Assembly (NCBI RefSeq): GCF_004361695.1
Contig: NZ_SNVW01000001.1
Location: 186,001 to 250,000, forward strand
Source: Curtobacterium flaccumfaciens
Lineage (GTDB): Bacteria; Actinomycetota; Actinomycetes; Actinomycetales; Microbacteriaceae
DNA length: 64,000 bases
Direction of reading: 5' to 3'
Under the pieces are notes generated by a model, which saw only the letters and a program-made list of their open reading frames with translations, was not told where the DNA came from and did not search any database. The translations under genes were made by a program, and so were the position numbers. This document shows, one piece after another, positions 48,427 through 59,031 of this stretch. How positions within the stretch are numbered: position 1 is the first letter of the stretch; each line of letters starts with the position of its first letter.

Positions 48427-51400
48427 CTCGAGGCCCGCGCGGTCGAGCAGTTCCCGGGGGCGGACCTCGAGGTCGTCGGCCACGAAGTAGAACACCGCGT
48501 CGACCTCGTCGATCGGTCGCCCGGTGAACTCCGCGTACGCCACCCGGTACAGCGCGAGCTGCAGCTGCCGCTTCGCGAGGTCGTCGGCACCCTTCGGCGC
48601 CTTGCCCGTCTTCCAGTCGACGACCTCGGCCCGGCCGTCGATCTCGTACACGGCGTCCAGCTTGCAGACGACGCTGTGGCCGAGGAACGGGATGTGGATC
48701 TCCCGCTCGACCTCGATCGGGGTGAGCCCTGCCCAGCGTGACCGCGCGAAGGTCGCCTGGAAGTCCGCCAGCCGACGGGCGTCGTCGTCGGTGACCACCG
48801 CGTCGGCCGACGCGTCCACCACGTCGTCGACGTCGAGGTCCAGCTCGCCGTCCCACACGTCGAGCGTCTCGAGCGAACCGCCGCTCCGGGCACGCTGCTC
48901 GACCCACTGGTGGAAGAGCGTGCCGAGTCGCGTCGCACGGTAGGGCCGTTCCGGCATCGGCCGGCGGAGCCGCTCGGCCACCGCGTCGGGCTCGGCGAGG
49001 TAGTCCTTGAAGCCGGACGCCGGCACCCGGTGCGGCACGACCACGCGGTGCCGGGCGCTGCGGTTCGCGGCCCGCTCGGCGAGCAGCAGGTCGATGTCCG
49101 CGGCGAACCTGCCCGCGGCACCGGGGTTGGCGTTCCGCACCCGGTCGGCAGCGGCGACGACCCGGGCGGCACGGTGGCCGAACGGCACGTGCGGCCACGA
49201 CTGCGTGGCACCGGCGTCGCCCAGCGGGTTCTCCTCGTGCTCGGTGGTCTCCGGGATCGCCGCCCCGTCGACGACGCCCGCCGCGACCAGGTCGCGGAGG
49301 TACCGGCTCGGCTCGGTCGGCCGGACCCCGCCCGCCCAGAACGACCCGCTCACGAGCAGGTCGTGCTTGGCGCGGGTCAGCGCGACGTAGGTCAGGCGGC
49401 GCTCCTCGTCCTCGTTGCGGGCCTTCACCTGCTCCTTGTAGGCGTCGATCGCGAGCGTGACGTCCTTCTGGTTGTCGTGCCCACGCCAGTCCAGCCGCGG
49501 GAGCTCCTCGGCGTCGCCGCGGAACTCGTACGGCAACCGCCCGAAGCCGATCCAGCCGGACGAGCCCTCCTGCGGACGGGCCGGCAACGCGCCCTCGACC
49601 AGGCGCGGGACCGCGACCGCGTCCCACTCGAGGCCCTTCGAACCGTGGATCGTCAGGATCTGCACCGTGCCCGCCTCGGGCTCCTCGGAGCGGGGACCCA
49701 TGTCGTCGCGTCGGGCGGCCGCGTCGATCCAGCCGAGGAAGGCGCCGAGGTCGGCGCGGTCGTCGGTCGTGACGAAGCCGGCCAGCTCGTCGACGAACGC
49801 GTCGAGGAACGCCCCGCTCCCCTGCTCGTGGGCGGCGACCTCGATGTCGAGCCGCATCTCCTGCACCACCAGCGTCACGAAGTCCACGAGGTCGCCGGCG
49901 GCACGGGACCGCAGCGCCGCGAGCTGCTGCCCGAGCTCGCGCATCCGGCGGCGGCCCACGTCGCTGATGTCCGCGAGGGCGCCGTGCTCGTCCGGTGCCG
50001 TGGCCACGAAGTCGAGTGCGTCGACGATCGAGCCGTGCTCGCCCGCGGCGACCGAGGCCCGGAACGCGGCCGTCAGGTCGTCGTCGAGCCGCTGCTGGGT
50101 GTGGTCGCGGCCGAACAGCCACCGGGCGAGGGCGTGTAGTGCCGCGATGTCCGCGGCGCCGATCCGCCACCGTGCGCCGGCGAGCAGCCGGATCAGGTCG
50201 TTGCCCGCAGCCGGGTCGTGGAGGACGCGGAGGCACGCGACGAGGTCGACGATCTCGGGCCGCTGGAGCAGGCCACCGGTCCCGAGCACGTGGTACGGCA
50301 CCCGCCGGTCCCCGAGGGCGCCGGTGAAGGCGGCGAGGTCCTTCCGGGAGCGCAGCAGCAGTGCGAGCGAACCCGTCGGGTCGGCGGCACGACGCTCGGC
50401 GAACCACTGGGCCACGGCAGCGGCTTCTTCCGGCAGGGTCTCCGGGAACACCGCGTGGACGGTGCCGGCGTCCGCCCCGGGCCGCGGGGAGAGGCGTTCG
50501 ACGTCGACCTCGGAGGCCTCGGACAGCGGCGCGACGACCGCGTTCGCGCCGGCGAGGACGTCGACCGGGTTCCGCCAGCTCGTCGACAGCGCGAACGTGA
50601 CGGGTCGCTCCCCCCGCTCGGGCTCGCCGAAGTCGCGGGGGAACCGGGCGAGGTTCGCCGCGCTCGCGCCGCGGAACCCGTAGATGGACTGGTGCGGGTC
50701 CCCGACCGCCATCACCGGGTGCCCGCGGAAGAGCCGCGCGAGGAACCGGGTCTGCACGACCGAGGTGTCCTGGTACTCGTCGAGCAGCACGACCCCGTAC
50801 CGCTGGCGCAGGTCCGTGACCACCCGCGGAGCGGACTCGGCCGCGGCGAGGGCCAGGGCGATCTGGTCGGAGAACTCCACGAACCCGCGGTCGACCTTCT
50901 GCCGGCGGAACTCCTCGACCAGGTCGACGAGCGGTTCGAGGGCGCCGATCGCGGCGACGGCGTCGGTGACCGCCTTGTACGGGGCACCACGGTTGTTGCC
51001 GGGCAGTTCGAGCAGTCCGGCGAAGTCGGTCGCGAACCGGCGCAGGCGCTCGGGCTCGACCAGGTGCTCGGAGACGGCCCCGGCGAGCGCCACGACCGCC
51101 GCGGTGACGGTGTCGACGTCGCGGTCGAGTCCGGCGAGCCGGTCGTCGCGCGCGCCGACGACCACCCGGCGGGCGAGCTGCCACGCGGACGGCTCGGTGA
51201 GGACCTGGGACTCGCCGTCGCGGCCGACGAGCAGCGCGTTCTCGCGGAAGACCGAGTTCGCGAAGGCGTTGTAGGTGGACACCGTCGGTGCCTCGAACGC
51301 GTCGCCGGCGTCGAGCAGCCCGACGTCCTCGAGCGCGCGGATGCGGTCGTTGATGCGGACCGACAGTTCACCGGCGGCCTTGCGGGTGAAGGTCAGTCCG

Positions 51401-51723
51401 AGGATCCCGTCGGGGCGGACCATGCCGTTGGCGAGCAGCCACACCACACGGGACGCCATCGTCTCGGTCTTCCCGCTGCCGGCACCGGCCACCACGAGCG
51501 CGGGCTGCAGGGGCGACTCGATCACGGCGCGCTGCTGGGCCGTGGGTCGGGGGCGGCCGAGGGCGTCCGCGATGGTGTCGGCGTCGTGCAGCGGTCGGCG
51601 CGGGGTCGCCGCGGTGTCCGCACCGTCCGGGGTGCTCAGGGTGCCTGCCGCCGCCGCCGTCGCACCCGCCGTCGTCGTCGCCGCCGCCTCCGTCGCGTCG
51701 TGGACCACCTGTTCCTCGTTCAC
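48400..51723 (-). CDS. adnB: AdnB-like helicase-nuclease subunit
   Basis: A 1107-residue subunit of an AdnAB-type double-strand-break resection machine, the actinobacterial counterpart of RecBCD/AddAB. It has a fully conserved UvrD-like motor: motif I VAGAGSGKTETM, motif II VVLLDEYQDTS, VGDPHQSIYGFRGA, TIHGSKGLEWD and YVALTRAK. A C-terminal PD-(D/E)XK nuclease has KLDAVYEIDG..VVDWKTGKAP. The GTG at 51723 overlaps the adnA stop (GTGA). A much longer open frame upstream is antisense noise. The 3' end is duplicated downstream. Confidence 0.93.
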   Translation of the reverse strand: MNEEQVVHDATEAAATTTAGATAAAAGTLSTPDGADTAATPRRPLHDADTIADALGRPRPTAQQRAVIESPLQPALVVAGAGSGKTETMASRVVWLLANGMVRPDGILGLTFTRKAAGELSVRINDRIRALEDVGLLDAGDAFEAPTVSTYNAFANSVFRENALLVGRDGESQVLTEPSAWQLARRVVVGARDDRLAGLDRDVDTVTAAVVALAGAVSEHLVEPERLRRFATDFAGLLELPGNNRGAPYKAVTDAVAAIGALEPLVDLVEEFRRQKVDRGFVEFSDQIALALAAAESAPRVVTDLRQRYGVVLLDEYQDTSVVQTRFLARLFRGHPVMAVGDPHQSIYGFRGASAANLARFPRDFGEPERGERPVTFALSTSWRNPVDVLAGANAVVAPLSEASEVDVERLSPRPGADAGTVHAVFPETLPEEAAAVAQWFAERRAADPTGSLALLLRSRKDLAAFTGALGDRRVPYHVLGTGGLLQRPEIVDLVACLRVLHDPAAGNDLIRLLAGARWRIGAADIAALHALARWLFGRDHTQQRLDDDLTAAFRASVAAGEHGSIVDALDFVATAPDEHGALADISDVGRRRMRELGQQLAALRSRAAGDLVDFVTLVVQEMRLDIEVAAHEQGSGAFLDAFVDELAGFVTTDDRADLGAFLGWIDAAARRDDMGPRSEEPEAGTVQILTIHGSKGLEWDAVAVPRLVEGALPARPQEGSSGWIGFGRLPYEFRGDAEELPRLDWRGHDNQKDVTLAIDAYKEQVKARNEDEERRLTYVALTRAKHDLLVSGSFWAGGVRPTEPSRYLRDLVAAGVVDGAAIPETTEHEENPLGDAGATQSWPHVPFGHRAARVVAAADRVRNANPGAAGRFAADIDLLLAERAANRSARHRVVVPHRVPASGFKDYLAEPDAVAERLRRPMPERPYRATRLGTLFHQWVEQRARSGGSLETLDVWDGELDLDVDDVVDASADAVVTDDDARRLADFQATFARSRWAGLTPIEVEREIHIPFLGHSVVCKLDAVYEIDGRAEVVDWKTGKAPKGADDLAKRQLQLALYRVAYAEFTGRPIDEVDAVFYFVADDLEVRPRELLDRAGLERAWRDAIG

Positions 51724-54700
51724 CAGGTCACCTCGCCCACCACGTGGATCCGGCACTCGACGCCGGTCCTGGCCTTCTCGCAGTGGTCGTCGACGTTCGC
51801 CAGGAACGTCCGGCCGGCCATCCCCCGTGCGACGGTGTGCAGTCGCTCGCGGTAGGCGTCGCGGGCGTCCTCGTCGAACGCGTGCTGGGTGCGCTCGGAG
51901 AACGCGTGACCGCCGCGGGGGTTCTGCACGAACACCAGGCGGGCGTCGGCCATCACCGATCCGGCGGGCACCCCCTCGACGGCACCGTCCTCGACGGCGA
52001 GCTGGTACGCCCCGAGCTGCGGGTGCTCCGGCATGTCGTTCTTCTCGCTCGGCATCGACCGTCCGGTCTTCAGGTCGACCACGCTGACGCGGCCGTCGGG
52101 GTCGACCTCGATCCGGTCGATGCTGCCGCGCATCCGGGCCGGACCGGTGACGAGTGCGAACGAGGTCTCCGCGCCGAGCAGTCGTCGTCCGGCGCTGGCG
52201 AAGGTGCGGAGGTAGTCGCTCAGGCCCTCGATCATCCGTCGTGTCCGCGCACGCTCGCGGTCGGCGACCCAGGGCGACTCGAACGTGAGCTCGTCCCACC
52301 GCCCCTCGACGTGGGACCACAGCGACTCGACGTCCACCTCGGTCGCGTGCTCCATCGCCTCGTGCACGATCGTCCCGATGCCCATCGCCGGGCTCGGGGC
52401 GCTGCCGCCGAACGTCTGCACGAACCAGTGCACGGGGCACTCCTCGAAGGTGCCGATGCGCGACGGGGACACCGACACCGTGGGGGCGACGGGTTCGCCG
52501 CCCTCGGGGTCCTGCGGATCGGGGACCGGCTCGGCCTCGAGGTCGACCAGCGGCGTCTCGGTGGAGGGCTCGGCCAGGCCGTACCAGTCGTCCGGGGACG
52601 CCCCGGGCACCTCGGCCTCGGCCAGGCGCGCGAGTGCCGAGGCTGCCTCGTGGTCGCCCGACGCCACGACCCGGCGACGGAGCGACCCGGCGAGACCGCG
52701 GAGGGACAGCGGGTGTGCGGTCGGCTGGCGGTCCGGCGGGACCGGCACGAGGCGCACGAACGGCGAGGGCGCTTCGTCGTCGTTCGCGACCGTGCCGATG
52801 ACGACCTGGGTGGTGGCACGCGAGACCGCCCGCGCGAACAGCCGGAGTTCGTCGGCGATCACGGCCGCGCGGTCGTCGACGGAGGCGTGGTCGATGCCCG
52901 CCGCCGCCCGGACCAGTCCGTCCGGGTCGAGCAGGCTGCCGCGCACCCGGGTGTTCGGCCAGACGCCGTCCTGCAGCCCGAGCACGACGACCACGTCGCA
53001 CTCGAGGCCGATGGTCGCCGACGGGGTCAGGACCCGCACACGGCCCGCGGTCCGGTCGGGGCCGATCGAGTCCTCCGGCAGGTCGGCGCCGAGCAGGTCG
53101 TCGACGAACACCCGGGCCGGGGCGTCCGGCGTGCGCTCGACGAAGCGCTTCGCGGCGGTGAAGAGTCCGACCACGGCGTCGAGGTGCCGGTCGGCCTCGG
53201 CCGCGCCGACCCCACCAGCGGCGGACTGCCCGCCCCAGCTGCCGGCCAGGCCGCTGCGCTCCCAGAGTCCCCAGAGGATCTCCTCGATGCTGGCGTCCGC
53301 CTCGGCGTCGGCGCGTGCCTGCACCAGGCTCCGTGCGAGGCGGGTCGCCCGTCGCGCGAACCCGGCGTCGACCGTCGCGAGGCGTTCCGGTGCCCCGAGT
53401 GCGTCGACCAGCAGCTCGTCGGCGGTGCGGCTGCCCCCGCCGGCGAGCTCCTCGCGCCGCAGGGCGAGCCGGAGTCGGCGCATCGCCAGAGTGTCCAGGC
53501 CGCCGAGCGGGCCGGTCGCGAAGGAGGTCGCGAGGACGGCGTCCAGCGGCAGCACCCCGAGCGCCACCGCCGCGGCGTCGAGCAGGGACCGGGCGGCGGT
53601 GTCGTCGCGGGGACGGACCGGCGCGGCGCCGGCGGTCGCGGGTACCTCGGCGACGGAGAGCGCCCGGACGAGTTCGGGGATCGCTGCGCCGCTGCGGGTC
53701 ACGACGGCCATCCGGTGCCACGGGACGCCGTCGAGCAGCCGGTGTTCGCGGAGCCGACGGGCGACCGCGACGACGAGCGCCGCGCGACTCGCGCCCTCGA
53801 GGTGGACCACGGCGTCGGGGCGGGCGTCCTCCGCCGTCGCCGTCGCGGTGCGCTGCCGTCCGGCGGCGGCCGTCCCGATCCGAGCGGTGACGCCGGCGAC
53901 GAGCGCGCGGATCGGTTCCGGGTAGCGGTGCACCGTCGTCAGCACGACGTCGTCGACGCGGTCCACGCCGAGCCGGACCGCCAGCCGGCCCAGCACGTCG
54001 GGCTCGGCACCGCGGAACGCCGACGCGGCGATGTCCGGGTCGCCGAAGGCCACGATCTGCACGCCGGACCGGGCGAGCGCTCCGAGCAGCGCGGTCTCGC
54101 CCTCCACCAGCTCCTGCGTGTCGTCGACGACGACGAGCCGGAGTGCGGCGACGCTCGCCGGGACCTGGCCGCGCAGGACGGCCGCGGTGGCGTAGGCGAC
54201 GAGCTCGGCAGCGTCGAGGCTGGTGGCGCGGAAGGCGGTCACCGCCCCGCGGTACTCGTCGACGAAGTCCCCGACGGCCCGCCACTCCGGGCGCCCGGTG
54301 TCGTCCCCGAGTTCACGCATGTCCTCGGGCTCGACGCCGGCGGCCACCGCACGCATCATGACGTCGCGGAGCGCCGTGCGGAACCCGGCGCGCTCGCGCA
54401 CCACCGCCGTGATGGGCGCCGGCCAGTCGGGGCCGGTGCCGTCCAGCTCGTGTCCTTCGAGCAGGTCGGCGATGATGCGGTCCTGCTCGCCGCCGGTCAG
54501 GAGGGTCGGCGGCTCCTGCCCCTGCACGGCCGCGGCGTGCGCGACGATCTGGAACGCGAGGGAGTTCACCGTCCGTGCGAGTGCACCGGGGACCGCACGC
54601 TCCACCGAGGCGGCCAGCCGGTCGCGCAGCGCGGTCGCCGCTGTCCGGGCCGAGGTCAGGGCGAGCACGCTGGCGTGGCCGTCCGGCGAGATGCCGTCGG

Positions 54701-54884
54701 CACGGGCGAGCCGCGCGGCGACCAGCCGCGCGAGCGTCGTCGTCTTGCCGGTACCCGGTGCGCCGATCACGGCGACGTGCCGGCCGTCGGGCAGCGCGAG
54801 GACCGCGGCCTGCGACGGGTCCGCTGCGAGGGCCCGCGAGACACCCTCGGGGGCCGGAGCGGGCGTCAGCGTGGTCGTGGGCAC
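51720..54884 (-). CDS. adnA: AdnA-like helicase-nuclease subunit
   Basis: The 1054-residue partner of AdnB. The N-terminal motor keeps Walker A (IGAPGTGKTTTLARL) but motif II is VVVDDTQEL in place of DExQ, which suggests a weakened motor. The C-terminal nuclease has the core GSIDRIEVDPDG..VVDLKTGRS. The AddB-type iron-sulfur ligands are incomplete: a Cys ahead of the nuclease (FEECPVHWF), Cys1035 and Cys1044 are present, but the expected middle Cys is Ala1038. The GTG at 54884 is supported by TACCGT 6 bases before it. First gene of the pair, divergent from DUF3107. Confidence 0.92.
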   Translation of the reverse strand: MPTTTLTPAPAPEGVSRALAADPSQAAVLALPDGRHVAVIGAPGTGKTTTLARLVAARLARADGISPDGHASVLALTSARTAATALRDRLAASVERAVPGALARTVNSLAFQIVAHAAAVQGQEPPTLLTGGEQDRIIADLLEGHELDGTGPDWPAPITAVVRERAGFRTALRDVMMRAVAAGVEPEDMRELGDDTGRPEWRAVGDFVDEYRGAVTAFRATSLDAAELVAYATAAVLRGQVPASVAALRLVVVDDTQELVEGETALLGALARSGVQIVAFGDPDIAASAFRGAEPDVLGRLAVRLGVDRVDDVVLTTVHRYPEPIRALVAGVTARIGTAAAGRQRTATATAEDARPDAVVHLEGASRAALVVAVARRLREHRLLDGVPWHRMAVVTRSGAAIPELVRALSVAEVPATAGAAPVRPRDDTAARSLLDAAAVALGVLPLDAVLATSFATGPLGGLDTLAMRRLRLALRREELAGGGSRTADELLVDALGAPERLATVDAGFARRATRLARSLVQARADAEADASIEEILWGLWERSGLAGSWGGQSAAGGVGAAEADRHLDAVVGLFTAAKRFVERTPDAPARVFVDDLLGADLPEDSIGPDRTAGRVRVLTPSATIGLECDVVVVLGLQDGVWPNTRVRGSLLDPDGLVRAAAGIDHASVDDRAAVIADELRLFARAVSRATTQVVIGTVANDDEAPSPFVRLVPVPPDRQPTAHPLSLRGLAGSLRRRVVASGDHEAASALARLAEAEVPGASPDDWYGLAEPSTETPLVDLEAEPVPDPQDPEGGEPVAPTVSVSPSRIGTFEECPVHWFVQTFGGSAPSPAMGIGTIVHEAMEHATEVDVESLWSHVEGRWDELTFESPWVADRERARTRRMIEGLSDYLRTFASAGRRLLGAETSFALVTGPARMRGSIDRIEVDPDGRVSVVDLKTGRSMPSEKNDMPEHPQLGAYQLAVEDGAVEGVPAGSVMADARLVFVQNPRGGHAFSERTQHAFDEDARDAYRERLHTVARGMAGRTFLANVDDHCEKARTGVECRIHVVGEVTW

Positions 54885-54890
54885 CCTCGT

Positions 54891-54896
54891 ACGGTA
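54891..54896 (-). promoter_or_regulatory. -10 hexamer of adnA-adnB
   Basis: TACCGT on the minus strand, 6 bases before the GTG at 54884. Confidence 0.5.
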
Positions 54897-55016
54897 ACCG
54901 CCGCGACCGACACCGGCCGGCCGCCACGACCGCCGCGCCGAGACCGGCCGTCGCACTGCACGCCGGGGACCCGTGCGCCTGCGGCGAACGTCCGATGTGC
55001 CGGTGGACCGCTCGGA

Positions 55017-55022
55017 TACGCT
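55017..55022 (+). promoter_or_regulatory. -10 hexamer of the DUF3107 gene
   Basis: TACGCT, 6 bases before the GTG at 55029; this spacing decides between two in-frame GTG codons. Confidence 0.5.
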
Positions 55023-55028
55023 GTGGTC

Positions 55029-55253
55029 GTGGACATCAAGATCGGCATCACCAACAGCCCCCGCGAGATCGCCTTCGAGACCGCCCAGACCGCTGACGAG
55101 ATCGAGAAGGCCGTGTCTGAGGCCCTCGCGTCGAAGTCGACGCACCTCTCGCTCCAGGACGAGAAGGGCCGTCGGTTCATCGTGCCCGTCGGCTCGCTCG
55201 CCTACGTCGAGGTCGGCGCCGAGGAATCCCGCCGCATCGGCTTCGTCGCCTGA
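55029..55253 (+). CDS. DUF3107 family protein
   Basis: A 74-residue actinobacterial protein of unknown function, related to the one I recall as TB9.4 in M. tuberculosis. It starts DIKIGITNSPREIAFETAQTADEIEKAV and ends FIVPVGSLAYVEVGAEESRRIGFVA, a compact alpha/beta fold. A GTG six bases upstream is the alternative start. Only 4 bases separate it from the next small gene, so they are co-transcribed. Confidence 0.9.
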   Translation: MDIKIGITNSPREIAFETAQTADEIEKAVSEALASKSTHLSLQDEKGRRFIVPVGSLAYVEVGAEESRRIGFVA

Positions 55254-55257
55254 CGAC

Positions 55258-55554
55258 GTGGAACTGCTCTTCGTCGTCCTCGGCGGCCTGATCGTCGGGG
55301 CCGTCGCCCACGTCGTGCTGCCGTGGCGCTCGACGCGCGGCTCCCTGCTGGGCCCGGCGGTCGGTGGCGTCGTCGCCGCCGCCCTCTGGGAAGCCCTGAG
55401 CTGGGCGGGCTGGAAGTACGACGGCACGTGGATCTGGGTCGTCGCCCTGGTCGGTGCCGGCGTCGTCGCACTCGTCGCCGAGTGGGTCCTCGGCAAGCGC
55501 CGCACCGCGGCGGACGCCGACTACTACGAGCGCATCAAGGCCCAGGGCGCCTAG
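55258..55554 (+). CDS. Small membrane protein
   Basis: A 98-residue protein with two to three hydrophobic segments (ELLFVVLGGLIVGAVAHVVL, GPAVGGVVAAALWEAL, WIWVVALVGAGVVALVAEWVL) and a short basic tail ending ADYYERIKAQGA. I do not recognise a function. The GTG at 55258 follows the DUF3107 stop by four bases. A role as a membrane partner of that protein is only suggested by the coupling. Confidence 0.75.
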   Translation: MELLFVVLGGLIVGAVAHVVLPWRSTRGSLLGPAVGGVVAAALWEALSWAGWKYDGTWIWVVALVGAGVVALVAEWVLGKRRTAADADYYERIKAQGA

Positions 55555-55580
55555 GTCCACCCGACCGGCGGCCAAACAGG

Positions 55581-55625
55581 CGCGACCGGTGCGACCGGTG
55601 CGACCGGTGCGACCGGTGCGACCGG
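55581..55625. repeat. 9-bp tandem repeat, about five units
   Basis: The unit GTGCGACCG is repeated about five times with a slightly different first unit. It sits in the 79-base space between the small membrane protein gene and the convergent ferritin-like gene. Copy number is probably variable between strains. Confidence 0.85.
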
Positions 55626-55633
55626 CGGCACGA

Positions 55634-56350
55634 TCAGGCGGTCAGCCCGAGCGCGTCCATCCGTCGGGTGTGCGCGGCGATGAGCTCGGTCCAGACCGGT
55701 TCGAGCCGCTCCTGGTCCTCGCGCGCATGTGACGCCAGCGCCGACCGGGCCACGAGCAGCGTGTCCCCGACGAGCCGTCGGCCCCACATCGCCAGCCGCG
55801 AACCGACCTGTGGCTCCTCGTCGATGCGGGCGGTCAGTTCCTCGACGACGGCCGCTTCCTCGCGCGCGTCGAACACCGTGCGGAGCCGCTGCCGGACGTC
55901 AGAGGGCAGCGAGCGGAGCAGGCTGCCGAACAGGTCGTTGAGGATGCCCGCGGTCACGTACCCGGTGAGCATCGACTCGTACCAGTCCGCACCGCTCGTG
56001 CGCTCGAGGAACAGGTCGATCGCCTCGCGGTGGGGCGCCATCAACGCGGCGGGGTCTCCCCCGGATCGCTCGATCTCTGCGACGATGGTCCGGTGCCGCT
56101 CGAGTGCGGTCGTCGCCAGCACGCCGGTCACCAGTCGTCCGGACAGCGTGGGGGCACCGGCTCCGGCGCGGCCCATGGTCTCGTAGAGCGACAGCTGCAG
56201 GTAGGCCGCCTGGCCGAGGTAGACGTCGAGCTCGGGGCTGACGTCGTCCAGCTGCAGGCGTTCCACGGGCGAGGCGTTCCGCGGGTTGCGCGACGCGAGC
56301 CACGCGGCGGCGAGCTGCGCAGCGCGCTTCCGGTTCCACCACGACACCAC
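55634..56350 (-). CDS. Ferritin-like fold protein (MiaE-like group)
   Basis: A 238-residue mostly helical protein of the ferritin-like superfamily, found next to the rhlE-type helicase in actinobacteria. Candidate metal ligands lie in LYETMGR, ALERHRTIVAEIE and EEAAVVEELTARIDEE, but I cannot assign a complete di-iron site. Function is unknown; tRNA hydroxylation and iron or oxidative-stress roles have been suggested for relatives. Of two adjacent GTG codons I chose the first (56350), because TATGCT ends exactly 6 bases before it. Confidence 0.82.
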   Translation of the reverse strand: MVSWWNRKRAAQLAAAWLASRNPRNASPVERLQLDDVSPELDVYLGQAAYLQLSLYETMGRAGAGAPTLSGRLVTGVLATTALERHRTIVAEIERSGGDPAALMAPHREAIDLFLERTSGADWYESMLTGYVTAGILNDLFGSLLRSLPSDVRQRLRTVFDAREEAAVVEELTARIDEEPQVGSRLAMWGRRLVGDTLLVARSALASHAREDQERLEPVWTELIAAHTRRMDALGLTA

Positions 56351-56356
56351 CCGAAG

Positions 56357-56362
56357 AGCATA
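56357..56362 (-). promoter_or_regulatory. -10 hexamer of the ferritin-like gene
   Basis: TATGCT on the minus strand, 6 bases before the GTG at 56350. Confidence 0.5.
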
Positions 56363-56402
56363 GCGGGAACCCACCCGCGCCCACGCCCGACCGGCCCGTC
56401 GG

Positions 56403-56408
56403 TAGACT
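56403..56408 (+). promoter_or_regulatory. Candidate -10 of the DEAD-box gene
   Basis: TAGACT in the context CGGTAGACTG, the same ten bases found before tRNA-Leu (16759-16768). It would give a leader of about 27 bases with AAGGTG before the TTG start. Confidence 0.45.
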
Positions 56409-56441
56409 GGTCGGGACTTCCACCAGAACTAAGGTGATTCT

Positions 56442-57926
<1,485 letters not shown>

Positions 57927-57937
57927 CGCCTCCAGAC

Positions 57938-57971
57938 CGAAGGGTCCGTCGCTGACGCGACGGGCCCTTCG
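57938..57971. terminator. Hairpin between the DEAD-box and PHP genes
   Basis: Arms 57938-57952 and 57957-57971 (15 bases, one G-U pair) enclose a TGAC loop, 12 bases after the helicase stop. The Arg-rich tail gene ends just before it. Confidence 0.75.
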
Positions 57972-58002
57972 TCGTCCCCACCCCGGAACCGGGCCCTGCG
58001 AA

Positions 58003-58043
58003 AGCGACGGACACCGACGGAACTCCGGCGCCCATCCGTCGCT
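58003..58043. terminator. Second hairpin between the convergent genes
   Basis: AGCGACGGA (58003-58011) and TCCGTCGCT (58035-58043) are perfect inverted copies. It lies 47 bases past the PHP gene's end (58090), on the minus-strand side. Confidence 0.5.
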
Positions 58044-58089
58044 CTGACGGCCTGGTCGGCCGATCAGTGCGCGATCTGTCGCTCTCGGG

Positions 58090-58962
58090 TCAGGCGAGGC
58101 GCGAGCCGGCGCCGACGACCGGGGCGCTGCCGGTGGCCTCGGAGCGGATGGCGTCGAACGACGCGAGGGCCGTGCGGTGCTCGCCGAGCCGGTTCGGCTT
58201 GCCGGTGCCGTGGTAGTCGCTCGATCCGGTGACGAACAGGCCGTAGCGTCCGGCCCAGTCGAGCAGGGTCCGCTTGCCGTGTGCGAGGTTCTCGCGGTGG
58301 TCGACCTCGAGGCCCCCGAGCCCGGCCTCGACGAGCTCGCGGAGCATCGGTTCGTCGATGACGATGCCGCGCGAGGACGCCGCCGGATGCGCGATCACGG
58401 GGACGCCGCCGGCCTGCCGGATGAGCTCGACGCCACGGAGCGGGGTCGGGGCGTCGTGCGGCTCGTAGTAGCCCGAGGAGGGGTGCAGGATGCCCCGGAA
58501 CGCGGCGCTCCGGTCGACCTCGAGCCCGCGCGCCACGAGGGCGTCGGCGATGTGGGGTCGGCCGATCGTCGCGCCGTCGCGGGACTGCGCGAGCACGTCC
58601 TCCCACGTGACCGCGTGGTCGCGACCGATGCGATCGACCATCCGCCGGGCGCGTGCGAGCCGACCGTCGCGGATCCGGCCGGTCTCCTCGACGAGGCCGG
58701 GGTGTTCCGGGTCCACCAGGTAGCCGAGGACGTGGACGCTCCGGTACCCGACGCGCGTGCTGAGCTCGAGGGCCGGCAGGAGCGTGAGCGGCAGGTCGCG
58801 AGCGGTCGCCGATGCCTCGGCCCAGCCCGCGGTCGTGTCGTGGTCCGTCAGGGCGACGGCGTCCAGCCCGGCGGCTGCTGCCGCTCGGACGAGGTCCGCG
58901 GGTCGCTCGGTGCCGTCGGAGACGCTCGAGTGCGCGTGCAGGTCGATGAACGGATCAGGCAC
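58090..58962 (-). CDS. PHP domain phosphoesterase
   Basis: A 290-residue PHP protein with the metal-binding motifs FIDLHAHSSVSDGTE, AVALTDHDTTAGW, LELST near the front third, PVIAHPAA, and a late SSDYHGTGK. Members hydrolyse nucleoside 3',5'-bisphosphate or act as oligoribonucleases; which reaction applies is not clear. GTG start at 58962 with TAGCAT 6 bases before it. Convergent with the DEAD-box gene. Confidence 0.9.
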   Translation of the reverse strand: MPDPFIDLHAHSSVSDGTERPADLVRAAAAAGLDAVALTDHDTTAGWAEASATARDLPLTLLPALELSTRVGYRSVHVLGYLVDPEHPGLVEETGRIRDGRLARARRMVDRIGRDHAVTWEDVLAQSRDGATIGRPHIADALVARGLEVDRSAAFRGILHPSSGYYEPHDAPTPLRGVELIRQAGGVPVIAHPAASSRGIVIDEPMLRELVEAGLGGLEVDHRENLAHGKRTLLDWAGRYGLFVTGSSDYHGTGKPNRLGEHRTALASFDAIRSEATGSAPVVGAGSRLA

Positions 58963-58968
58963 GGTCCA

Positions 58969-58974
58969 ATGCTA
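58969..58974 (-). promoter_or_regulatory. -10 hexamer of the PHP gene
   Basis: TAGCAT on the minus strand, 6 bases before the GTG at 58962. Confidence 0.5.
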
Positions 58975-59031
58975 TCCACAGGTGAGGAGGCGCACAGGCC
59001 GCGGTCCGTCGGGCGGTGCGATGATGGGTCC

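Noticed and set aside
51724..54285. Upstream extension of adnB into a 1961-residue protein
   Set aside because: The extension is the wrong frame of adnA; the GTG at 51723 overlaps the adnA stop in the usual GTGA manner.
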